A stretch of 64,000 nt of DNA from Macropodus opercularis (taxonomy: Eukaryota > Chordata > Actinopteri > Anabantiformes > Osphronemidae): NCBI GenBank assembly GCA_030770545.1, contig CM061105.1, positions 15,490,501 through 15,554,500 on the forward strand. Reading direction: 5' to 3'. The notes under the pieces were generated by a model. It did not search any database, was not told the DNA's origin, and was given only the letters and a program-made list of their open reading frames with translations. Numbering within the stretch: position 1 is the stretch's first letter; each line of letters opens with the position of its first letter. Both the position numbers and the translations under genes were made by a program. Below, piece by piece: positions 13,145-25,700 of this stretch.

Positions 13145-14303
13145 AAAGGAAATGTTTTTTTAATGTACACTGGGCTGCAGCTTTGTCATTTGATTGAAGT
13201 GCTGCTTCTCTTTCTCCGTGTCCTGTGAGGTTTTGTCTTTGATTCGTGTTTTCCTCGCATTGTACAGAGAATTGCAGTTTTCCTGTGATGGATGAATGAT
13301 GCTTTGTTCTAAAAAAATCCTTGTCTGTGTGTGTGTGTATTGTGATTTGACTGTGGAAACACCAATTATTGAGATGACCTATGTGATCATTCACAGGAGA
13401 CTTCATTTCACAGACACAAAACACTGTTTTGCTTTTGCTCTGCGGGGACACTGCGTCCCAGTTCCATACTAAGTACTGACATTAAACAGTGTCCCCTCCT
13501 CTAATGTCCACAGTGTTTACAAGAATCCCATCTGGTGCATTGTTGACATCAGTCCCTTCAGATAGCGAGCATGCACCCGATGGCAGGAATATACAGTGTG
13601 TTCGTTCATATTTAAGTTTTTGAAATTTTGGCATCATATAACCGTTTATTACATACAGTATATTCGTCCTTGTCCCCCATGTTTTGATGTGATTGGCTGA
13701 AAAGCAGCAGGTGTGTGAATTAAAATGTACCCACATACCATCAGGTTCACTAGAAATTAAAGTATTGTCTTTATTCGTCTGGAGTCCATGACCTCAGTCC
13801 AGGCTAATCTGGACTTTCTGTATTTGACAATAACACATTTACCACCTCAGTTTCCCTGACTTGACTCCTGGTCAGTAGTGAACCAGTCTCCACCGGCTCC
13901 CAGCTTTACAGTAGGAGAACAAATACAGCGTTTCACTCCCACAAATAATGGGAAAAGCATGAATAAGTGTGACGGACTTTAGCCACAAAAACGAAACCTT
14001 TAAACGGCAGCGTCCAAAGGAGCCAGCTCTGAAAGGGGAAAGCTGCAGGTTGTACAATCCCAACACAGCGGACACAGTAGAAACAACACTTCCTGTCCAC
14101 TTAGTGAGATGATTTGCTGCTAATCTGTTCATTTCTAAGAATCAGTTTTGGGTATGAAGCTACAGACAAAATGACTCTTGGAGCCACTGATATAATCGCT
14201 GTGGTTGGCGAACAAGGACAGATGAGGATGAACTGTTACCGTAAGTCGTCCCCGCCCACCTGTCAGGATTAATTAAGGGCCACATGATTAATTGACACGC
14301 CTC
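13145..14303. other. intergenic, nothing recognised
   Basis: Between the presumed tmeff1 poly(A) site and the LINE remnant. Frames of 84-104 codons on the minus strand show no domain or splice context. Confidence 0.5.
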
Positions 14304-14318
14304 ATTAATTGACACTCA
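14304..14318 (+). repeat. left target-site duplication of the LINE
   Basis: The 15 bases attaattgacactca are repeated exactly at 14,860-14,874, bracketing the LINE remnant. A third, shorter copy (attaattgacac) starts at about 14,288, so the site was already slightly repetitive. Confidence 0.8.
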
Positions 14319-14859
14319 CAGGGAGCAGAAGTAAAGAAAGTGCAGGGTTTTAAGTATTTAGGGTCCAGAGCAACGGTGAGCGTGGAAAAGAGGGGAAGCG
14401 GCGCATGCAAGCAGGATGGAAGAAACCTGGCAGGTGTGTTGCGTGATGAAAGAGACAACAAATGACAACAATCAAAGACTGTGGTCAGACCAGCGATGCT
14501 GTGCTGCTTAGAGACAGTGGCACTGATGAAAAGGCTGGAGGCAGAGCTCCAGATGTTGAGGTTCTCTCAGAGAGTGACGAGGATGGACAGGATCAGGAAC
14601 CAGTCCACCAGGGCACAGCTCATGTTGGATGTTTTAGAGATAAAGTCAGAGAGATAATGGTAAACGGATGCTGAGGCTGGATCTGCCAGGCAGGAGGTCT
14701 AGGAGAAGACCAAAGACGAGATATATGGATGTGGTGAAAGCAGACATGAAGCTAGTTGGTGTGAGAGAAGAGGAGGCAGAGGACGTGGTTAAATGGAGGA
14801 AGATGACCCGCTGTAGCGACCCCTAAAAGGGAAAAGCCCAGAGGAAAAGAAGAAGAGTT
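14319..14859 (+). mobile_element. 5'-truncated LINE (non-LTR retrotransposon) 3' end, decayed
   Basis: Matches the end of a non-LTR reverse transcriptase family common in fish. A decayed frame reads FKYLGS near 14,350, then a stretch like 'RDKVRE', then MLRLDLPGRRSR (14,669 on) and YMDVVKADMKLVGVREEEAE, ending in CSDP and a stop at about 14,826. Several frame breaks are visible, and the segment that normally lies between KVRE and the MLR motif (the WFGHV region) is missing, about 55 bases compared with the consensus I remember. The 3' end is a short run of gaagaag units. The flanking 15-bp exact duplication shows target-primed insertion of a 5'-truncated copy. I do not assign a clade (L2/Rex/RTE type). 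Confidence 0.85.
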
Positions 14860-14874
14860 ATTAATTGACACTCA
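14860..14874 (+). repeat. right target-site duplication of the LINE
   Basis: Exact copy of 14,304-14,318 directly after the gaagaag tail of the retrotransposon remnant. Confidence 0.8.
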
Positions 14875-15753
14875 GTCTAATTAAAAAGCAGGGGTCACTG
14901 CATCTCTGCATAAAAATAAGCCAGCGTATGCTCCGTGCATTTTTTGCCATGAATGAGGCCTCAGGCATGCTACTCCAGGGTAAATATAGAGTTACAGAGC
15001 CAAGGGGCTGGGTGCAGAAGCAGCTGCTGGCTTCAGTCGCACTGATCGTTGTGTTACGACCACAACACCACGATTTCCAAGAGTCGTTCAGAAAAAATGT
15101 CAAAAAAGACAATGAGCTGCGAGAGAGCGTCTCCAGACTGAATGCGGTTGGATGGTGAAACGCTTTCAGAGCGTCACTGTGATGCTCCTCGCCTCGGGAA
15201 CTGTCACCATCTCTGTGAAGAGTTCCCAGTTTGTAATCAGAGGCATCTTCTCTGCCTGTGCCTTAAGCTGCTGCTGACTCAAGCCCGTCACAGCTGCAAG
15301 CGTTAACATGTAAGCAAATGACGGAAAATTATGAATCAGTGGCCATGAGTCTGGGAGCTGGGAGACCCATCATCCCCTGCTTTTGCATCTTCCCAAAATG
15401 TCAGAGTGTCACCTTACAGCGTTTTTATTTTTAGCTGAGGGGGTTTCGTGTGAGTCTCGCCACTCCTCTCTGAATTTATCGCCTGGCCCACATCCTGATC
15501 AGGGCCAATTCACGTTCCCTGAACTCCCCGAAGCCTTTTTAAGGGCAGAAGGTGGAGTTTCCGCTGTCCTGTCCCCAGACCTGGGTTTGGATCACAGCTG
15601 TTGGGTGTTGCCACTCTGGTCTTCCTGCTGGTAACCCCAACAGTCCTGCTCCCCTTCTCCAACTGAGACTGCATATCTGCAACTTTTTCACAAAGGCTGC
15701 AAACATTCAAAGCAAGAAGTTGAAGATTTAAGGCCCTTTATCCAAACACTGCA
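14875..15753. other. cavin4 upstream region
   Basis: Contains the presumed cavin4 promoter and 5' UTR but no obvious TATA box or CpG island. A frame at 14,865-15,158 has no recognisable domain. The stretch just before the ATG (about 15,690-15,753) is probably 5' UTR. Confidence 0.45.
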
Positions 15754-18700
15754 ATGGATCAAAAGTATCGCACGGCAGGTGTCCAAGAGAAGCTGGAGAT
15801 CATCGGGGTGGAGGATGAGGCTGGGAACCCCATCAGCGCTCTGACCATCCTCTCCCTGCTGGAGCGTGTGGCCGGTATCATCGATAACGTCCAGTCCAGC
15901 CAGCAGCGCATGGAGGAACGTCAGCAAGAGCTGGAGAACAACATCAAGACCATCCAAGGCGATGTCCTGAAGCTGGCCAAGGACCACAACGACACCAGTG
16001 GCACGGTGGAGAAGCTCCTGCAGAAGACCCGCAAAGTCAGCGCCAACGTCAAGGAGGTGCGAACACGCGTCGAAAAGCAAAATGTCCGCGTCAAGAAGGT
16101 CGAATCTACACAGGACGAGCTGCTCACCCGCAACAAGTTCCGGGTTGTCATCTATCAGGTGAGCAGAGGTTTGGATTCAACAGCTGCTTTAGCAAAAAGG
16201 GGATTGTCTAAATTGTAAACATTGTGATTTCCATTTTTGCCTAATTCACAACTAGTAAACATTTGAAGGATACAGGAGTAGAGATGAGGAGGCAGGTTAA
16301 CCCAGAGCAGCTGTGGTCTCACACAGGACAGTGAGGGGAGGTTGAACACACCTGAGCCAGGTAACAGAGGTAGATGGAAAACAAGCAGGACTGCGGCCAC
16401 AGTCAGAGCAGCTGTAATCTAGCATCAGCAGCCTGTTACTAGAGGAGATAAAACATGTTTATAGAGTCACTCATTCTAAATCCACAACGAGAAAGAAGCC
16501 GGTGCAGGAAATGGTCCTGAGAGACTTATCAGACTCTGGTTTCCATTTATGAGGAACTGGAGCATAATTAAGTCAAGTATTAAAAATAAAGTAGACCCAC
16601 TCCCTGAGGCAGTAAACACTGAGCCAAGCAGCGAGATCCTAAGTCCAGCTCCATTCACTGAGCGCCGGACAAAGAGAGCGGACGGGGATGTGAAGCATAA
16701 ACTGCCAGATTACAGGGACGCTACTGTGACTGGACACAGCATCTACATGCAGATGACCTTAATCTGGTTTTTAGTAGTGATCTGAAATAGAATTAGACAC
16801 TAAAAGACTTTATTCATCAATGTTTGTACGAACTACAACTGGAAAATAAACCAGACGAGGCGTCTTATCTTCAAACATGAGCCTAATAAAGTCAATGGGT
16901 TAGTTATCATATCGTCGACTCCTGGACTGGACGCTAGATTGTTCCTGGATTCAGTTTATCCAAACTGAACTAGCATTCTTTGATAGTTTAGTTCTACAAA
17001 TAGAAGACGTGAACTTCATGTTTAGGTGCAGGATGGGGTCGGTTCTGTCCTCGTTAACAGTCACCGGAGCGCTATGTGCAGCTAACAGCTGCTGTGGATC
17101 CGTGACGGAAAGGCCTATTCTGGGATGCCAGCATTCTCCCGCTCTGCCAGCAGGGACGGGCTATAAACTGCTGTCAACCAGGTCTGACGCGACAGCATGT
17201 CACACAGAGCGAGAGCTGCCAATCTTCTCTGCTGTAGGTCGGAGGTGGAGCCAACCCACATGTGTTCCAGCACATTCCCCAACACCTTGTTGGCAGTTTG
17301 TGGTTAGATGCTCAGCACAGCTGACTGGAGCCCCCCATCACACAAAGACCAGCCCTGCCATTTAAACACGGTCCAACCCAGTTGGCCCATTTCACTCCGG
17401 GGCCCTCCACACAGACCGTTCGCTCTCCATCTCCATGTCTTAGACGTCGTTGTGTGCTGTACGATCAGCTTCATCGTCTGGTGCTGTTGTGACGCATTTT
17501 AACATCCTGCACAGCAGTCGTTTAGCTGCTGAATGCATCGTTGTCTTCATCAGCTGGTGGCTGTTGTTCAGTGCTGCACTGAAGTCATGTAGCCTGGGTT
17601 CAGACCTGGACTAATAAAAATAGCTGCCTCCTGCTGCAGCACTCACACAGGAGGAGACGCAGACGTTTGAAAGCTCTTCAGAGCTCAGTGAGATTGCAGC
17701 GCAGCGTGTCTGTGACTAGAATTACATCTTTCACCTTGGACGGATTTAATCCGTTGGTTGGATGTGTAAATACATTTATTCATGGAACTTTGAAGGTTTA
17801 GAGATGTAAAAGGTCTGAATGCAAAGCGCTGCCACTTTGTACTCAAATGTTAATTTGAACCAGAACATTCATCAAATCCTCACAAAGTAACAGTGTATTT
17901 GAATTTACAATTGACAGAAAGTGAGCAGAAGAGGATCGTTTCATGGTGTAGTAAAGGCTGTTAAATAATGAACAGAGCAGCAAAACATGACTCAACCACA
18001 AATTAATGCAGCATCTTTGCCCCGATGATGTCATCAGCAACTGAATCAAACTAAATCAGAGTGAAAATTTGAATAAAAAATCGTTTAAATGACGAGACAG
18101 TGTCTGAAGCTAAACTTGCGCTGCAACGATCTTGGTCAAATGAATTTGATGGTGAGCTCTTCCTGTTTTGAGACAGGGCAGTGCTTCGTTTCCAGCTGGT
18201 TCCAGTGCACAGCTAACTGTGGCGTAACGTCTTACTGCGTAGCCTGACGTGAGCGTTATTCACATGAAGCTGCTGAAGTTCTCTCCATCTGTTTCTTGTG
18301 TTTCTGTTGGGCCGGCTTTGGTTCGGCCTGGTCTGGGGCGGCTCTCCTGCTGCAGAGACCGTCCCAGTGTTGAGTTTCCCTGTGACTAATGTGCTGTCGG
18401 TTATTCTGAGGCCTCCGTTCATCTCCTAATATAGAGCTTCAGCTGCGGTCATTTAAAGGGAAGCAACTAGCGCTTTGTCAGGGACAGTCAGTCGTCGCCA
18501 GCGGCTGAATAATGAAGGCTGGGACAGTGGACAGTAATAAGAAAAAGATGAATGGCTGCTGGTTTCTACCCAGGGCCGCTGTGCCCTAACTGCTGTTCGC
18601 ACAACACTGGACATTAGCGAGTGGGTTTTAGTTTGTGATGTTTCAGCTGTGAGGCAATGAAAGAGTCTGACAAATGACAAGTTATGTCTGCAGGCGAAGG

Positions 18701-21394
18701 CACAGAGCGAGAGGTCACGCGGCTAACGTTGCTCCTCGCAACATCCTGCATCTGTTGGCCTGTGAGCTATGCAAGGGCTGCATCGAACGCTTGCTGCACT
18801 AGCCGCTCCAGTGTGTACAGTGCGCCCATATCGCTCCCATTTCGCACTGCATCCATTTTACGAGCCTCCTCCTCCTCCTGCCCCTCGTCGCCTCCACCCT
18901 CTCATCCCAGCAGGAAACTTCCACTTAGCTGATTCAGACCTCTTTTCCTTCCCCCAGAGGAGCAGGCTCCAGAGCTGAGGTGTCACAGCTTTCCCTCTAT
19001 CTCTGCCGTCCCCATTAAGCACATTAAAGCTCTCTGCCTCCCTCCCCAGCTCAGAACAGCCTCCAGAACTCACAGTTCTGCTGCTACGAAGCCTCTGTAG
19101 TTACACAGGAGGTCGTCTGTTTGACAACGCCTGACAATCTCTGCAACGTAGAAACGCTGCTCTCGTAGATGAAGTGTGTGGAAGCTGTCAGTGCAGGCTC
19201 CATCCTTTGACTCTGCCCCCATCTCTCCCTTTTTTGTAACGCTTAATTGCCTGCATCCTTTTTCTTAAAAAGAAAATAGAATACAAAAGACACTGACGTC
19301 TTAAGCTACTGCTGACATTGTCTTGTGACGGTGAGCTGTGTAAACTAACAGCGCGTCCTCGTCTGTGTAGACGAGTGACGGACAGCTGCCAGTCAGGCAT
19401 GTGACATGTTGGGCTGATTTGTTGGACCACATGTGAACGAGAGATCTGGCGTGTGACCCAAATGTTCCTTTACCCAAATGCTGTCTGGGTTCAGCGTGAC
19501 TTGACTGTCTGAACCTCCGCCAGTCTCCCTCTCACTCCCAACCCGAGGTTATTAATACCTGCCTTGACCCACATTCTGTCTCTGTGTAATTACTATGTCA
19601 TTCACAGAACCTGGACGTGCTCTGATGACTCTGCTCTGATTAATGAGTGTGATCACTGCAGGTGGCCGAAGCTTAATTAGGATTAATTGGCTGTCACATC
19701 CAAAGTCACCTGTAGGGCGCAGCAGGTGGAGCGGAGCTGGGAGGAGGCTTCTCCACCAGCTGGTTCATGTTGGTCATCAAGAGACATGAGGAAACATAAG
19801 ATAGCATATGAGATAATAATGAGAAAGTGAAGTGAAACATCCACCATATTATTAGCTCTAGCGTTTCGTCAGACTGGTCAAATAAATGTTATTTAATAAA
19901 ATATGAAACAAACTTATTTCATTCTGTTTGAAAACCGACATTTCACCGTGTTGCTTCTTTAAAGGCAACAACAAAGAGGGTTTCAAGCAAAGGATTTGAT
20001 ATAAAAACTAATAATATATTCTGATATCAATCTACGGCACATTTTGTGTCTATATAAACTTATCAAAAAGCAGGTAATCTCCCACCAGGGAGGATGCGTC
20101 AGTGCAGATGTTGCTCCGATCAGGTTCTGGGTGTTTTAATATTGGACGTCCAGTCGTTTATAGAGAAGGTTCATTAAACAGCATCTGTGTGTCTGACACA
20201 GTGAAGGAAAACAGTATTTGACATTTTTCACAGACTTCCCGTCCATCCCATAGTTTTCCTTAGTTCTTATTATTACGGATCGTCTTGAGTTGCAGGTCTT
20301 CCTAGTTGCGTCTCTGTTACTGCTCACGTGTAAAAATAGAAAAACTTGATCTTGTGAAGATCCCAGTGTGTCTGAGGCAGGAGGTCGCACAGGTCAGCTT
20401 TCACAGAGTTTCCCACAGGAGTATTACATTTTCTATCTGAACTTCATCTCAGCCAGCGTAATTTATCCCTGACGGGGCGCAGAGGCAGATGTGCAGATGG
20501 ATTTCGTTTCGTTGCTGTGCTAAATACTGACAGGTTGTGCATTTGCGCCCATTAACATTTTATTAACTGATCACGATAAGCAACGACTGATGACTGGTTC
20601 AACTATAAAAGGGCTTAGCACTTAGAAAATGTTCACCACTAGGTGATGATGATGATGCAGCTTTTGTTGATCTGAAATTAAACTGGTTTAAAACAATGAA
20701 AGACCTCTGATCTCTGATCAGCTTAGAAATCACCTCTTCCTGACTGCATTGAACTAGAAACAATAGTAGAGAAATGCTGTTCTGTCTTTGTTTGTCTCTG
20801 TAGGGTGAGACTGAGGTCCCATCGGTTGCTGTCACCAAGGGCCCTAAAGCACCGGGTCTGGAGGGGCTGGAGATTGAGGCCGACTCGTACGACGTCCCCG
20901 CCGACCTCTCCTCCGATGAGGAGTATCTGAGCGTGGATGAGGTCGAGTCCTCAAGAGCCGCTCGCCTCAAGAAATCGGTGGTGAAGAGCACAGAGAGCCT
21001 GAAGGCCGCCTTCTCCAAGGAGAACATGAGCAAAACCAAAGACAACCTGGGCACCAAGTTCCACAACCTGGGTGGCAAGGTCATGCCGCCCGAGCGGAGA
21101 GAGAAGATGCACCAGGCCGGGGAGCGGCTGAAGCAGTCCGGCGAGCGGCTGAAGGAGAACATCGCCAAGAAAGCGCCAAACAAAGAGACATTCCGCATCA
21201 AGCTGAAGAAGGAGAGAGCTGTCGCCGAGGGCCAGGAAGGCGCCGAGGCAGATACCGATCTCCAAGCTAAGGTCGAGGACCCACAGGCGCCCAGTGTGGG
21301 AGTCACCTACACCGAGGTTGCCATGGAAACCAAGAGGGAGGGCCCCTTAGAGGAGGCAGGCGCCAAACGGATAGAGGAGGATTATAGGAAGTAG
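15754..21394 (+). CDS. cavin4: cavin4 (murc), caveolae-associated protein 4
   Basis: Muscle-enriched cavin that coats caveolae with cavin-1 and acts in caveola and T-tubule organisation and Rho/ROCK signalling in cardiac and skeletal muscle (family knowledge). Two exons, 15754-16158 and 20804-21394, join in phase 0 (IYQ / GETEV) to 331 aa. Seen: the HR1 coiled-coil, about residues 25-135, with ALTILSLLERVAGIIDNVQ, KLLQKTRKVSANVKEVRTRV and NKFRVVIYQ; an acidic DLSSDEEY at about 169-176; the basic HR2 segment with SRAARLKKS, AFSKENM and PPERREK (about 231); then GERLKQSGERLKENI at about 241-255. The repeated GERLK and the spacing fit cavin-4 better than cavin-2 (SDPR). The C-terminus is shorter than I recall for mammals. 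The start has A at -3... context tgcaATGG and no upstream in-frame ATG close by. It follows tmeff1 on the same strand, as in human. Confidence 0.93.
16159..20803 (+). other. cavin4 intron (4.6 kb)
   Basis: Donor gtgagc, acceptor tctgtag. No exon or RNA gene supported. Positions 19,540-19,740 hold clustered homeobox-like sites (TTAATACC, GTAATTACT, CTTAATTAGGATTAATTGG) and resemble an enhancer or conserved non-coding element. Frames of 118 codons at 17,009 and shorter ones near 18,700-18,980 have no recognisable domain. Confidence 0.5.
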
Positions 21395-22710
21395 ATCAAG
21401 CGGGATGGGACAGCGGTGACATGAGGAGAGTGGCCGTTTATATTCAGGGCTTAGACGGGATATCTGCAATCCATCAATAACTTTATTTGGTTTGAGTGTA
21501 TGAAAATGAAAGAAATTCTTCTTATTTGTGTTGGTAAAAACACAAGAAAACCACTGGATATTTATTAAAACTGCTAATTCAAATCAAGCAAGTCAGTCAA
21601 ATGTGTAGACAACAATTTAACTTGAGTCAGCAGCGATGATTTGATTAAAATCACTCGATTTGATGAAAACAGAGACGCAAATGAGAGACTGCTCACCTAC
21701 GAAAATGAATTCAAGTTGAAGGTTTTGTATTGAAGTTCCTAAAAGATGCTTCAGTACAAATTTCAGAGATGTGACAGGATGCTTTGATTATGTCACCTTT
21801 CATTTGAATGTACATATGACGCCAGAAGCAGCGAAATGAAATTGGCCTCAGCTGGTCTCTGAGGAGCCTGGTGAGAAAAGAAAATCACATGGATCAACGT
21901 CAGACTGGTTTCTGTACACAAATTAGTAGAAGCAGGAAAACGTGACGTTAACGGTGACGTGAACGCGTAACGCTAGAAAGTCTCGTTAAAGCCGCACTGT
22001 GCTTAGCTTACTGCATCATCGTGACGCTTTCGATTAGCGAACGTGATGCTAAAATGATGCTAATACTCTGCCAATTAACGTGATGATTATGAAATCCAGG
22101 CGCAGTGCAGCTTTAAGTTAGATTTGGCAGAACATAGCTAGAGAGAAACTTTGCGCGGGTTGACTGGTGATGACACAAAGCTTGTTTTGGCATAGGACTG
22201 ATGATTAGGAGGGACTTCAGGCAGATGGAGGTGTGGTGTTGGTGGCTCTTTAAAGCTTTTCGTGCTCTGCTGCTTTATGCTATTTGAATGTTTCATTTTT
22301 TCCAATTAAGCTGCTTGATATTCACAGTTTGTTTTGAAGTTCTGTGAGTTTTCTCCTGCAGTGACGAGGTCACAACTGTTATGAAAGGATTTTAAGTTTT
22401 TGGAGCTTCAGTCACTAAATACTCTAGAAGCTTTGCTTATACATAAAGCTGCCATTACACATTAGTGAAGACACTTCCTGTATAGCTTGGAACTTTTCCC
22501 TGAACCCTCTATGTGCCTGCATCCGGTAGCTTAGTTTCATTTCTTCTCTCCTCTTGCATTATGTTCTCATTTTTGATTAGAACCCGTGTCCGTATTGATT
22601 TCATCACATTGGGACTGAGCGGATCAGTCAGCTGTGTTGTACTTTTGCCCGGTTCTGTATGAGCAGCAGATTCTGTACTATTCACTTCCTTTTGTTTTTG
22701 TATAAATAAA
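21395..22710 (+). other. cavin4 3' UTR (probable)
   Basis: Runs from the TAG stop to the AATAAA at 22,705. Simple AT-rich sequence with no coding frame. Confidence 0.55.
22705..22710 (+). promoter_or_regulatory. poly(A) signal AATAAA, probably of cavin4
   Basis: Lies in tataaataaatttttt about 1.3 kb after the cavin4 stop, with a T-rich and GT-rich stretch right after it, as expected of a cleavage site. Confidence 0.6.
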
Positions 22711-25700
22711 TTTTTTGTGAAACCTCCATGAGCATCATATTGTTTGACAAACGTTAACACTGCTGGTTAAAACGCAGAACTGGAATACTAATGTTTCATA
22801 CCAGACAGTACTATAAGTCTTGTTGTAGATTTAGGACTAGGAATTTCCTTTTCATAAGGTCTGACTCTTGCTAACTGGAACAGAAACACGTGTGCAGCGG
22901 CGACAGAAGCTCTGATCACCTCTCTCTCTGTCTCTGTCTTCCTCTGATATCGTCTATCTGAAGCTCAGATTAAATCACTAACCTGATGTTGGCTCAAACA
23001 AAACACATTTCCTCCACTGAGTCAGCAGAGTCCTGCAGACTCACCTCGCTGCCAACCTCGGCCTCTAAATGAATTGCCAATCATTTCGCTTCGCTCCGGA
23101 GGGAATTTACAGTTCAACTCCGTCTCTGTGTGGCCAGAGGTCACAGCAGCCATTTGTCAAGCGTGAATTTATTGGCCCTAAAACAAAGACGGGAGCCAAT
23201 CAAACCAACCGGCTGCGACAAAAACCTTCTAAAGATGAAGGATGATGAAAGCAGCTCTGGCAGATATCTTGTCTTTATTGTCCAGAGAGTGAGACGCCCT
23301 TATTCTGAAAGGAAAGCTGCGTAATTGTATTGATAGCGTGGCCAGTTCTGCTGTGTGCGTTAAACAGGGTTTGCAGGTTCCAGGACTATGGCAGCGTTTA
23401 ATGTCACCTCTGCGGTTTTACTGGCTTGTTATAACCTTGACAGACATGGCCATAGCCATAACTTTTAGTCAGTGCCAGCGGGCACCTGTGCACCACCATT
23501 ACCAGGTTGTCACGGCAACTCTTCCCATCAAGCAGATGCTAATTAATTAGCCCTCATCAGACAGATCTGTGATTTGGAGACACGCGAAACACTGCGTTGC
23601 TCTGCAGTGTTTCTCCTCCTGCACGACCAAAGCCAAAAACCATAATTTGGATTTATTTCAAACCGTACGCGACAGAGAGGCAGGGAGAAAGAGATAGAGA
23701 CGCCACTGTGAAGTGATTGCATTCAGCTCCATCTGTTTGTTATGCATTATTGTGTGCTGCTGAGCACAATTGAGCTCTTCAAGCAATCTGTTGAAGAGAA
23801 ACGGCCTCGGGTGATTCAAGCACAGAGAAGGGAAGGAGGAGAGTCGTCTACTGATCCATGGCTCTATTAAGATGTTTTCATCTCCTTCGGAGTGTGAACG
23901 CTTCTTCCAAGCCAGGACTCAGAGAAATGCACTTTTTTTTCATTTTTTGAGGAGGATTGACTTGTCAAATCTGTTCTTTCAGTACTGTAACATACATCAG
24001 CACTTTCACAGGTAGGATGCATATGTGTAGTTCATTACACAGGGCGGGTGAACTGAGCTGCACTGGGCTATTTTTCTTTTATAGAAAACACCTGAAACTC
24101 AACTCTACAGCTTCAGTCCAGGACATGTCTTTGTTGCTTGTAGAAGTCTTTTGCTGCTCCTTAGTCTGTGACAGTTACTCTACAAGCCCACAGAGGAAAA
24201 GGCCCATTCTCCTGACAATAGGAGAAGCCAGAACACAGAAGGCTGCCGCACCAACTAGCATCACTACCTGGCAATGGAAGCACAGCAACGCGAACTCCGT
24301 GAGCTGATGGCTTTTAATTTAGGTTTTTCAATAACGTTCTGTTGGTTTCTCTTGAATTTAAGCCTGTGGCCCTGAACCGATCCCCCCGTGAATCAGGAAA
24401 TCCTGCGAGTCTGAATGAAGTCTCAGTAGGTGGGATCGAATCACTTTGCCTGTCAGCTTTCAGGAAACAAGGTTTCTTCAAGCTGTGAAAGGAGAACGTT
24501 TTCTTGGCAAAATGACAAATCCAGCGTTTGAAATAATTTGTACCTTCTGTTCGGAAAATGAGCATGACTGGAGAAGAAGTGGAATGCTGATGAAGCGGTG
24601 AGTCAGTCTGTATTTGTTCTCACAAAACAGAAACTATTAACATTAACATCTGAATAGTTTTTTTGTCTACAAACAGCAGCTACGACAGCCGTGAAAGAGC
24701 AGCGTGGATACGTGTCTCTGTCCACTAGCGGGAGCAATAACTCTACACGTACAACGCAGCCCTGACAAATCTGTTCTGTTACTGTACAAAGAGGTGAAAT
24801 GATCCTGCAGACGCAGTGATGAGGACACTGACTCGCTTTCAGCTCCAATGTTGTTCTCCTCTAACACCTGATAGATATTTGTCTTTTTAGATCCTTGGTA
24901 TATGTGATGATATGATGTGACTTCAAGGTGTGACCCAAACCAAGAAATCCTTGATAATATTACTTGTAATGCCAATAAATCACTGGTGACTAATTTCATA
25001 AATAGAGCCTTTATATGGTCTTTATTTATAGCCTTAGCATTATGCTGTAAGGATGGTGGATGCTTGTCAGCTTCAGCCAGGTCTATTTTGAATGGGGTGT
25101 AAAATTGCAGACTGGAAGAGACGTCCAGCTTCCTCGGCTGCTATGCTCTTACTCTCTCTGTCTGCTGTTTAGTAATGTCCAAGCGTTTCATCTGGGCTTT
25201 GGTGTTGAAAACCCCCAGACTGAACCAGGCAGAAAATGAGAAAAATTAAAATACAAATGAAGCTGCAGAGATAATGACAATAAGAAAACAGAATTATCCT
25301 TCAGTCAAGATTTTAGTTTGTCTAATCTCTGTACGCATGTATATATTGTTATACATATAAGTTATTGGCTGTAAAAACGGCCCCTATCGCTTCTTTTAGG
25401 AAACATCTTGTGAGATGAGAACTCTCAGCAGATATTATTGTGCAAAAAAGGCATAAATGACGCCCAGCAGGCTGATGAGCTTCCTGCTGGCCCTCAGGCC
25501 AAGATCCCCGTGTAGCCACCACTCATTACCACCTCACCCAGGTTCTTGCCTCTCGTCCTAATTATCTCTCCATCGAACGCGGGCCAGTCAGGAATAGGGA
25601 GCCAGGCCGCAGGTTGACGTGTTATCTGGCTGCACCAAGCCTGTAATTGCACCAGAGCAGAGTTGAAGACGTTTACATTTGTCCATAGGTTGCATAAAGA

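Noticed and set aside
15688..16080. 130-codon minus-strand frame rich in Leu
   Set aside because: Antisense shadow of the cavin4 coiled-coil exon.
17009..17365. 118-codon frame in the cavin4 intron
   Set aside because: No splice context, no domain, ordinary intron composition; length is within chance in GC-mixed sequence.
20599..21306. 235-codon minus-strand open frame
   Set aside because: Antisense shadow of cavin4 exon 2; Ser/Leu-rich composition from reversed Lys/Glu codons, no domain.
1589..21394. tmeff2 followed by cavin2 (sdpr)
   Set aside because: First impression from the family and the human 2q32 pair. The tail (GRRQKQNLGHF ... RMV) and TM wording are TMEFF1, and the SDEEY / GERLKQSGERLK wording is cavin-4.
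20933..21394. Separate 153-aa gene starting at an internal Met
   Set aside because: It is the C-terminal part of the cavin4 exon 2 frame, which is open back to the splice acceptor at 20,803.
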